The position numbers and the translations under genes were made by a program. From Flavobacteriales bacterium (lineage in GTDB: Bacteria; Bacteroidota; Bacteroidia; Flavobacteriales_F; PHOS-HE28), in the NCBI GenBank assembly GCA_016719225.1, contig JADKAN010000001.1:310001-374000 (forward strand): DNA of 64,000 nucleotides, given 5' to 3'. Under the pieces are notes generated by a model, which was given only the letters and a program-made list of their open reading frames with translations, did no database searches and was not told where the DNA came from. The stretch's first letter is position 1. Every line of letters begins with the position of its first letter. Shown here piece by piece: positions 26,215 to 33,417 of the stretch.

Positions 26215-29200
26215 TCAGATCTCGAACCCGATCAACAGCATGTCATCAACTTGCTCATAGCCGTTCATCCATTGGCCGAGATGCTCACGAAGCGCCATGC
26301 CCTGCTCCTCCATGGTCAGTTGCGCATTCGCCTTCAAAAATGACTGTAGGCCGCTGACCATCCATTTTTTGCCGCGTTCACCACCGAACTGGTCCTGGAT
26401 GCCATCACTGAAAAAATAGAGCCGATCACCTTTTTCAAGTTGTTGTTCGATCAACTGGAACCCCGTATCCGTGCCTGGCACAGGCTCACTACCGATACTG
26501 CGACGCGTACCTCGAAGGCGGGTCCATTGATCTCCACGCGCGAGCAATATATCGTGCATGGCAGCGGAGGTCCGCATGCCGAAGTTGTCCAGGTCCAGCT
26601 CACACACACTGATGTCCATACCATCGCGTCCGCTGCTGCTTTCACTACTCCGGTAGTGTAAGGTGGACCGTAGTTCCCGATCGAGAGCGCACAACAGTTC
26701 ATCGGGCGAGGTGATCTCACGCTCCGCGCTTAATTCCCGTAAGAGCATGCTGCCGATCATGCTCATGAACCCGCCCGGAACGCCATGCCCGGTGCAGTCG
26801 GCGCAGGCCAGGATGAATTTGTTGCCGAAGCGTTTGAACCAATAGAAGTCGCCGCTCACGATGTCGCGTGGCCGGTGGATGATGAAGGAGTCGGGGTAGT
26901 GATCGGAGAGGGCGTTATCCGAAGGAAGCATGGCTTGTTGGATCCGCTGCGCATAGTTGATGCTGTCGGTGATGTCCTTGTTCTTGGCCTCGATCTCCTC
27001 TTTCTTTTTTTTCAATTCATGGGTGCGCAGGTCCAATGCTGCCTGCAGACGCGCCTTCGCCAAGCGCTGGCCACGTTCGCGCAACCGTATATATCCCCAA
27101 ATGACCAAGAGCAAGAGCAGTGCTATCAACGGCTGGAACCATACACGCTTCCACAATGGGGCCTCCACCACCACGGATATTTCCGCCACCGGGCCGGTGA
27201 ACGGCATGCCGCGCATGCTGGCCTGCACTTTGAAGTGGTACTCTCCGTCCCCTAAGCGCATGTAGTATGCGCTGTGCTGGTCGGTGTAGGTCCACTCGGG
27301 GTCATGACCTTCCAGCATGAACCGGTACACCACATCATCCGGATCTTTCAAGTTGATGCCTTGGAAGTCGAACTGCAGCCGGTACTCGTCCGGCGGAAGC
27401 CGGAGCGGGATGTTGGTGAGCGTGTCCTTGCCGGAAATTTTCAGGCCCGTGATGGATACCGGTGGCGCGCCAATGGCGTCAGCATCCCGGCCCACGTCAT
27501 AGCGCAGCACGCCTTTGTCCGTCCCGAACCAGATGTTGCGCCGATCGTCCGCTGCAAGCGTATTGATGGCACGGTCCGGCGCGATGCCGAAGTGCCTTGC
27601 GTAGGTGCGCACTTGTTTGGTGGTGCGGTCAATGCGGCTCGCCCCGCCACGATGCGTTACCCAAACGGAACCTCTGCCGTCGGCCGCTATGGCATAGCAA
27701 TAGTCCGAACGTAACCCCTGTGTTTCTCCCAGGCCATGTACTTCATCTCCGTCCAACCAACGTACCCCATTACCCATGGTGCTGAACCACATGGTACCCG
27801 AACTGTCCTGTGCGATGCCGCTAACGTGGAAAGCGTTGCCTTGTTCGGTCAAGGTGAAGCTGCGGACCAAGGTGTCCTTTACAACGCTGACGCCTCCGTT
27901 GTTACAAGCGAGCCATACGCGCCCCTCACGATCGGTGGCAACGGCGTTGACCTGGTTGTGCATCAATCCGTTCTCGGTGGTGAGGTGCCGTGTTCTGGCC
28001 GGACCGATAATGAAAACACCATTCGATGTGCCGACCCAGGTCCCGTTCCGGTCCTGCGCAATGGCATGTATCTGTTTGGCCATGCGGTCGCTTGCGGTCA
28101 TCACGCTCCGGAACAGTCCAGTGCCGTCCTGGTGCCACAAGCCATTGTTGGCGGTACCTGCCCAGAGGCGTCCCTCACCATCGGCTTGCAAGGCCGTTAT
28201 TTCATCCATGGGGAGCCCGCTGCGCAGGCCGAGCGTGTCCACTTCGCGCATGTCGTCGTTGCGCACGTGCATTACAGTGCCGTTCAAGCCGAACCAGACA
28301 TCATTGCCCCGGCAGGTCAGGGCTTGCACGTTGGGGTCATTTCCTTCGGTGGCGTAATAGACCAACGCGCGGTCCAGCAGACGGGCCAATCCCAATCCGA
28401 AGCGGGCGAACCAAAGGTTGTTCTCGTTGTCAATGAGCACCACGCTCACATTATCAGTGCCCAGTCCGTTGCTGGCATCATAGTGTTGCAGGGAAATGAT
28501 CGAGTCGCCCAGCAGGGTGAATTCGAACGCACCGTTGCCGAAGGTGCCGGCGATCAGTTGGCCGTTGGCCCCTATGCCCAGATCCCGGACCTGCAATTGA
28601 TCCATGCCACGGGCGGAACCCAGCGTGCTGAAGGCAGTGGCCTTGTCGTTCTCCAGGTTGAAGGAGACGATGCCTTCTCCCTCGGTGCCCGCATGGAAGC
28701 GCCCGTCACGAGGGGTGCGCGCCAGCGCGCGGACAGGTGCCCGCACAACGGCTGAAAGGTCGCCTCGCGCCTGCAGCGAACCGTCGTTGGTGGGTTTGAA
28801 TAAGTGGAGGCCATCGCTTGCACCGGCCAACAGTTCGCCGCTGGCCAGTTCCAAGAGGCTGTACCAGAGCACTTCCTCCGAGATGAGCGCTGCGTGGACC
28901 TTTCCGTCGCCATCCACATGCAGGATGCCGTTGTTCTGTGCGATCGCCCAGATACCGCCGTGCCCATCAGGGGCCATGGCATTGATGGTGCTGCTGGAAA
29001 GCCCGACCAGCGGGATCTTACGGAACACGCCGCCGCGCCGCAATGTGATGCCTCCTTCGTTGTGGCCTAACCAAAGGTCGCCGTTGGCCGGGGCGAGAAC
29101 GCAGGAGACGAAATTCTCTGAAAGGCTGTCGGCCACGTTGAACATCCGCACCGTCCTGCCATCGAACCGGCCCACGCCTTCACCCGTGCCGATCCAGAGA

Positions 29201-29352
29201 TAGCCAGCGGCATCCTGCGCCAAGGCATGAACGAAACTGTTCGTGAGGCCTTCATCAGCACCGATCGGGCGCAACTTATACGTCTGCGCTGAGGAGCTGA
29301 GCCAGAACAAGGACAACACCGCAAGGCCTGCGGTACGGATCGCGCATCGCAT
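26215..29352 (-). CDS. Two-component-regulator propeller sensor with PP2C (SpoIIE) phosphatase output
   Basis: A 1045-residue membrane sensor. A signal peptide is followed by ~14 Reg_prop blades (LAQDAAGYLWIGTGEGVGRF, DGRGSVWVTHRGGASRI, ADDRRNIWFGTDKGVLRYD), a Y_Y_Y domain (about 640-730: YRFMLEGHDPEWTYTDQH), one helix (PLIALLLLLVIWGYIRL), a coiled coil and a C-terminal SpoIIE-type PP2C domain with metal aspartates in RDIVSGDFYWF, CADCTGHGVPGGFMSMIG, FFSDGIQDQFGGERG and QVDDMLLIGFEI. It should dephosphorylate a Ser/Thr phosphoprotein, typically a STAS anti-anti-sigma factor, in answer to a periplasmic signal. It shares one base with the preceding secreted-protein gene (TAATG), so it is the last gene of the module 2 operon. 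No STAS partner is in the window. Confidence 0.93.
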   Translation of the reverse strand: MRCAIRTAGLAVLSLFWLSSSAQTYKLRPIGADEGLTNSFVHALAQDAAGYLWIGTGEGVGRFDGRTVRMFNVADSLSENFVSCVLAPANGDLWLGHNEGGITLRRGGVFRKIPLVGLSSSTINAMAPDGHGGIWAIAQNNGILHVDGDGKVHAALISEEVLWYSLLELASGELLAGASDGLHLFKPTNDGSLQARGDLSAVVRAPVRALARTPRDGRFHAGTEGEGIVSFNLENDKATAFSTLGSARGMDQLQVRDLGIGANGQLIAGTFGNGAFEFTLLGDSIISLQHYDASNGLGTDNVSVVLIDNENNLWFARFGLGLARLLDRALVYYATEGNDPNVQALTCRGNDVWFGLNGTVMHVRNDDMREVDTLGLRSGLPMDEITALQADGEGRLWAGTANNGLWHQDGTGLFRSVMTASDRMAKQIHAIAQDRNGTWVGTSNGVFIIGPARTRHLTTENGLMHNQVNAVATDREGRVWLACNNGGVSVVKDTLVRSFTLTEQGNAFHVSGIAQDSSGTMWFSTMGNGVRWLDGDEVHGLGETQGLRSDYCYAIAADGRGSVWVTHRGGASRIDRTTKQVRTYARHFGIAPDRAINTLAADDRRNIWFGTDKGVLRYDVGRDADAIGAPPVSITGLKISGKDTLTNIPLRLPPDEYRLQFDFQGINLKDPDDVVYRFMLEGHDPEWTYTDQHSAYYMRLGDGEYHFKVQASMRGMPFTGPVAEISVVVEAPLWKRVWFQPLIALLLLLVIWGYIRLRERGQRLAKARLQAALDLRTHELKKKKEEIEAKNKDITDSINYAQRIQQAMLPSDNALSDHYPDSFIIHRPRDIVSGDFYWFKRFGNKFILACADCTGHGVPGGFMSMIGSMLLRELSAEREITSPDELLCALDRELRSTLHYRSSESSSGRDGMDISVCELDLDNFGMRTSAAMHDILLARGDQWTRLRGTRRSIGSEPVPGTDTGFQLIEQQLEKGDRLYFFSDGIQDQFGGERGKKWMVSGLQSFLKANAQLTMEEQGMALREHLGQWMNGYEQVDDMLLIGFEI

Positions 29353-30323
29353 TACTTGATCCGCGTTACCGCGATGGTCGGTTTGTACTGTGGAATGCCG
29401 CCGATGGGTACTGTATAAAAGGGCAAGAGCCCACCGTATTGGTTGCGGACGTAGAAAACCACATTGTTGTTCTTTATCCCACCGTCAGGCCGTTTCATGA
29501 AGCGGATGTCCAGAGAGGTGTTGAGTTCCTCCTTCGCGATCGGATGGTCGCTGGTCACCCACACGTTGTCGCCGCTGGCGGTCACCATGTCACCACGTTT
29601 GGCCACGCTCACCACACGGATGAAGCCGTCGCCGTCCCAATCGAAGTTGCTCTGTTTTACACTGATCACGCGTTCGTCCACGTAGGGATAGATGTGCGAG
29701 ATCTCCTTGGGGTCATCGTGCAGGCGGAAGCTGTATTCGAAAGTGAAAGCATTACCGCCCTCGATGGCGTCGTTGGCATCCGCCTTGGAGCTCATGAAGT
29801 ACCTGTACAGGTTGCCGTCGTCGCCGCTTTTGCCTTGGGCGATCATTTTGAAGACACGGCCACCGTATTCAGCCACATCCTCTCCGCTGCTGGGGTCGAA
29901 AGGCCCGAAGGTGTACCATTTGCCATCGTATTTGGTATCATCACCGAAATCCCGGCTGGCTAGCAAGTTGCCACTGCGGTATGTGCCCACGGGTTCGGTG
30001 CTGCGCGCTTCCGGTTCGGTGATGCATCCTTTTCCGCCATAAACACTGAAATTGGTAACGGTGTTGTAGCCGTTCTTCGGTTCGTCGATGGTCCCTGAGC
30101 AATCGGGATCGAAGACCCGCAGGTACACAGGGACGGTGGTGTTCTTCGGCACCACGAAGAAGAAGGTCTGGCAGAAGTCATCATCACCCCAGCTCTTCAG
30201 GCTATTGGCGCCGAACGTGACCAGATAGGGGATGTTCTCTTCCGCTGCGGGCACGGGCTGCGCCTTGGCCAACACGCCATTCAACGCGCACACTGCCAAG
30301 ATCAGGACGGTGTGTTTGTTCAT
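29352..30323 (-). CDS. Secreted protein of unknown function in the module 2 operon
   Basis: A 323-residue exported protein that I do not recognise. Signal peptide TVLILAVCALNGVLAKAQ. The mature part is acidic and mostly beta by pattern (TFFFVVPKNTTVPVYLRVFD, GKWYTFGPFDPSSGEDVAEY, NVVFYVRNQYGGLLPFYTV) with four cysteines early on and no sorting domain or lipobox. The segment FDPDCSGTIDEP resembles an EF-hand-like calcium loop but is too short to call. It overlaps the OmpA gene before it by 4 bases (ATGA) and the sensor gene after it by one base. This coupling suggests a job in the same envelope complex, perhaps as a subunit or as the ligand sensed by the propeller protein. Confidence 0.8.
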   Translation of the reverse strand: MNKHTVLILAVCALNGVLAKAQPVPAAEENIPYLVTFGANSLKSWGDDDFCQTFFFVVPKNTTVPVYLRVFDPDCSGTIDEPKNGYNTVTNFSVYGGKGCITEPEARSTEPVGTYRSGNLLASRDFGDDTKYDGKWYTFGPFDPSSGEDVAEYGGRVFKMIAQGKSGDDGNLYRYFMSSKADANDAIEGGNAFTFEYSFRLHDDPKEISHIYPYVDERVISVKQSNFDWDGDGFIRVVSVAKRGDMVTASGDNVWVTSDHPIAKEELNTSLDIRFMKRPDGGIKNNNVVFYVRNQYGGLLPFYTVPIGGIPQYKPTIAVTRIK

Positions 30324-32032
30324 GGCTGCGCAGTGCTGTTGTCATCGGGAACGCTCAGTCGGAATTCAACACGGCGGTTGGATGCGCGGCCTTCCTCGCT
30401 GGCATTGTCGGCCACCGGCCGATCTTCCCCGAAACCGATGGGGCGTAAACGCGATGACGCTATACCGTTCGCGACGAAGTAAGCCACCATCCCTTTCGCC
30501 CGTTCTTGCGAGAGGGACATGTTGCTCTGTTCACTGCCAACATCATCCGTGTGTGCCTCGATCACCAGTTCCACTTCGGGATGTTTCACCCACACGGCTA
30601 TGATCTTGTCCAGTATGATGTTGAAGCGCTGGTCATAACGGTTCTCGCCAGACTTGAACCGCACGGAGGAAACGCGCACTATGGTGTTGTTCAAGGCTTC
30701 CAAGGGCAGGGCGGCAGCATCATCGACGTCCAAAGGCTTTTCCTTGGGTACCTGTTTAACGATGCTCTCCGTGAACCCGGCTTTGGTTGCGAACGCATAC
30801 GCATCGTATAGCGCCAGCGGCGTTCTGCCACCGCTGATGGAATAACTGTATTGTCTCGATCGCGTTAGGAAACGCTCTGTCACCGGGTACGATCCGCGCA
30901 CGCCCGAAAAGCGCTCGTCGCCGAGCCCGATCCGTGTTGTGGAGGTGAAGAGTTCCACAGCGTATAACACATCGTTAGCTTCCGAAAGGGAGGCTTCGGA
31001 AAAGTCGTTCGGGAGTTCGGTGTATCTGAATTCGTAGTCGGCTGTTCTGGACTGCGCGAGCATCAGCACCGGCGTTGGGAATGCAGGTGCAACATATCCG
31101 TTCAAGACCTGCAGGCTGCGGAACACGCAATGATGATCGAACCCGCCTTTTCCGTTGTGCCCTCCGATCAGATCCAGCCGTATGCGGTACGTGCCTGCAT
31201 CCATATACACGTGGGAGACGTTGTCCCTATTGGCCAAGAGACCGTCGCCCAGGTCCCAGTGCGTTTCCTTTGGGGTGAAACCCGGTAGGTTGCTTTCCGT
31301 GGCGCTCAGGCTGACATCCACGCCGGTTGCTATCGTGTCCGGCCCATCGATCACGGCCTGCTCGTCCGCTATGGCTTCCAGGTCGTAACCCGTTTCGTTG
31401 AAGTACACACCTTGCGTCAAGGTGTCCACGATGTTCAGCTTCAAAGGGTAGGTGCCTGACCTTGCATTACAGTGAGAGGTGTTCAGGCCCGCTTGGCGTT
31501 GTCCGTCACCGGAGTCCCATTCGTAGCGCAGGGGGAGCGTGTCGGTGTTGAAGGATCCCTTGTCCTCGAACGCATAGCAGGGCTGCGTTGGCTTCTGTTG
31601 CACGCAATCCTGGAACGGTACGGCCTTCTTCAGGAAAGCGTAGATGGCTCCTTTGCCTTCGCGGTCTGAACTGAAATATCCGCTTACTCCATCAGCGTTG
31701 AGCGCCCAGCCGATATCGTTACCCGCGCTGTTGATCGGGGCAGGCAGATCGATCGGGAGTGAATAGTCGCTGCCTTCGAATTCCGAAGCATAGAGGTCCA
31801 GCTTGCCCAAGCCACCTTTACGGTCGGAGCTGAAGACCAGCGTGCCATGCGATCCGGCATTAGGGAACAGTTCGTTGGCCGGTGAATTCATCTCCGGTCC
31901 CATGTTCTGAGGCACCGTCCAACCCGCGCCCTGTTTGTGGCACACGTAAAGATCTGTTCCACCTGTACCTCCGGGCTTGTCCGAGGCTAGGAACAGGGAA
32001 CGGCCATCAGGGCTGAAGCTGCCATGCATCAC
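30320..32032 (-). CDS. 3' fragment of PD40/PKD/OmpA protein (module 2), after an in-frame TAG
   Basis: This 570-residue open frame starts in the middle of a PD40 repeat (HGSFSPDGRSLFLASDKPGG) and has no signal peptide, so it is not a complete gene. It contains further PD40 blades, two PKD-like domains (about 150-290), a region of unknown fold and a canonical OmpA peptidoglycan-binding domain (ELVIEAHTDDVGSEQSNMSL, RLRPIGFGEDRPVADN, SNRRVEFRL). It is in the same frame as the upstream fragment 32042-32494, separated only by TAG and four sense codons. Unless the stop is read through, the OmpA domain would be made without export. Confidence 0.85.
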   Translation of the reverse strand: MMHGSFSPDGRSLFLASDKPGGTGGTDLYVCHKQGAGWTVPQNMGPEMNSPANELFPNAGSHGTLVFSSDRKGGLGKLDLYASEFEGSDYSLPIDLPAPINSAGNDIGWALNADGVSGYFSSDREGKGAIYAFLKKAVPFQDCVQQKPTQPCYAFEDKGSFNTDTLPLRYEWDSGDGQRQAGLNTSHCNARSGTYPLKLNIVDTLTQGVYFNETGYDLEAIADEQAVIDGPDTIATGVDVSLSATESNLPGFTPKETHWDLGDGLLANRDNVSHVYMDAGTYRIRLDLIGGHNGKGGFDHHCVFRSLQVLNGYVAPAFPTPVLMLAQSRTADYEFRYTELPNDFSEASLSEANDVLYAVELFTSTTRIGLGDERFSGVRGSYPVTERFLTRSRQYSYSISGGRTPLALYDAYAFATKAGFTESIVKQVPKEKPLDVDDAAALPLEALNNTIVRVSSVRFKSGENRYDQRFNIILDKIIAVWVKHPEVELVIEAHTDDVGSEQSNMSLSQERAKGMVAYFVANGIASSRLRPIGFGEDRPVADNASEEGRASNRRVEFRLSVPDDNSTAQP

Positions 32033-32041
32033 GGACCAATT

Positions 32042-32494
32042 CTAGCTGTTGTGTGCGAACGGCGTCACTTCACCCCAGCTATTCCCGGTACGGACCGCGA
32101 AATAGAGGCCCAATAATTCAGCGTTCCTTTTCCCTTTGCCGGTAGGGATGTTGCGTGTGATGCAAACAGTGTCCCCACTGGGACTGAAGCTGGCCGGCCC
32201 ATCGTTCAGGGGCGTGCATAGCGTGCCGTCGACCAAGCGTATATGGCCCGGTTTTCCTGAACGGATATCCGCACAGTAGAGGTCAGCCAACGGTTTGTTG
32301 GTTGCGGCATCGGTGTAAGCCACTACCTGAACGCGGTCGCGCACGGATGTGAAGTACAACGTGCTGTCCACCAGAACTGGTGCGAAATCATCACCGACCG
32401 GCTTGATGTCCAGCGGCTCCACGGACCACGTTACTTGGCCCTGTGACACCAGTGTTGCAAGGGCGAGGATGAAGGTTGTGAGCAGACCACGCAT
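32042..32494 (-). CDS. 5' fragment of PD40/PKD/OmpA protein (module 2)
   Basis: A 150-residue open frame with a signal peptide (LLTTFILALATLVSQGQ) and the first two PD40 blades (DFAPVLVDSTLYFTSVRD, GPASFSPSGDTVCITRNIP). It ends abruptly at TAG where the next blade should begin. Its ATG shares one base with the PorP stop (TGATG). Alone it would give a small periplasmic half-propeller. Confidence 0.85.
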   Translation of the reverse strand: MRGLLTTFILALATLVSQGQVTWSVEPLDIKPVGDDFAPVLVDSTLYFTSVRDRVQVVAYTDAATNKPLADLYCADIRSGKPGHIRLVDGTLCTPLNDGPASFSPSGDTVCITRNIPTGKGKRNAELLGLYFAVRTGNSWGEVTPFAHNS

Positions 32495-33417
32495 CAGAAG
32501 AACCGGGGATCGCGGGCTTTCACATGGAAGCCGAATTCATATTGCAGCATCAGCTCGTGTGAACCCTGATGATAGGCTGCCATGGTGCCTAAGCCGAGGT
32601 CGTATGAATAACCAACCCGGAATTGCGGTGTAGCCATCACTTCAAGCATTGCGCACAGCGCATCATCCTTCCGCCAACTGGCTCCCAGCCAAAAGCGGTC
32701 CTGGTAGATCACGTTCAGGCTGAGGTCACCGCTTACGGGACCACCGCCCAAGCGGCGCAGCAGGAAGGACGGTTTTAATTTGATGTCCGCCCCGGTTTTA
32801 AAGAGTAGCCCGCCGGTGAGCATGGGTTGTGCAAATGCCAAGCCGGACGTCGTATTCGTGCGGCTGCTGTCCTTCACCGTGATCGCGCGCGGCAGGGTGG
32901 GGATGGAGAGGCCTACGAAATATTTCTTGCTGTACCAGTAGGCCCCACCGCTGAAGTCCGCGCGGGTAGTGGCCGGGCCGTCGGCTGCGAATTGCGCGTC
33001 GCCTTCGTCGGTGGTGCGCACTGCCGTCCATTCGTATCGGCCTGTTTTGAAACCCGCGCCGAGCCCGAAAGCCAGTTTGCCGCTGCCCAGCTTTACGCGG
33101 TATGCATAATTGGTCATGACCCCGGTCTGTTTGCTGATGCCGATCCCATCGTTCGTGATCAACAAGCCCAAGGCCAGTTTTTTGCCGGTGAGCGGTGAAT
33201 GGATACTGAGCACTTGCGTTTCCGGCGCACCGTCGAAGCCCACCCACTGTTTGCGCCATGTCAGATTCGCGGTGAGCGCATCCCTGCTACCGGCGTAGGC
33301 GGGGTTGATCAACAAACCGTTGAACAGGTATTGTGTGGTGATCGGCGTGTGTTGGGCCATGCACTGCAACGCAAAGCCAGTGACGATAGCGAGGGATATG
33401 GTGCGCATTCCTTTCAT
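32494..33417 (-). CDS. PorP/SprF-family outer-membrane protein (module 2)
   Basis: A complete 307-residue PorP/SprF beta-barrel. Signal peptide SLAIVTGFALQCMAQ, then the family opening PITTQYLFNGLLINPAYAGSRDALTANL and WRKQWVGFDGAPETQ, close to the SprF/PorP consensus. It ends with a barrel strand (MLQYEFGFHVK). The ATG at 33417 overlaps the cargo stop by 4 bases (ATGA) and its stop overlaps the PD40 gene by one base. The 9 codons upstream of 33417 in the same frame lie within the cargo gene and are rejected. It is the undamaged middle gene between two damaged ones. It should hold or pass the type B cargo encoded upstream. Confidence 0.93.
   Translation of the reverse strand: MKGMRTISLAIVTGFALQCMAQHTPITTQYLFNGLLINPAYAGSRDALTANLTWRKQWVGFDGAPETQVLSIHSPLTGKKLALGLLITNDGIGISKQTGVMTNYAYRVKLGSGKLAFGLGAGFKTGRYEWTAVRTTDEGDAQFAADGPATTRADFSGGAYWYSKKYFVGLSIPTLPRAITVKDSSRTNTTSGLAFAQPMLTGGLLFKTGADIKLKPSFLLRRLGGGPVSGDLSLNVIYQDRFWLGASWRKDDALCAMLEVMATPQFRVGYSYDLGLGTMAAYHQGSHELMLQYEFGFHVKARDPRFF

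Larger units (their letters stand above)
30320..32494 (-). pseudogene. PD40/PKD/OmpA gene of module 2 interrupted by one amber codon
   Basis: Read as one frame the gene has 725 codons from ATG (32494) to the stop at 30320, with signal peptide, PD40 propeller, PKD-like domains and OmpA domain. That is the expected domain order after a PorP/SprF gene. The only break is TAG at 32042-32044 (codon 151), within a stretch (PFAHNS-stop-NWSVMHGSFSPDG) that family members read straight through. The paralogue in module 1 is intact. A true nonsense mutation is most likely; a base error or readthrough cannot be excluded from one sequence. Confidence 0.8.
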
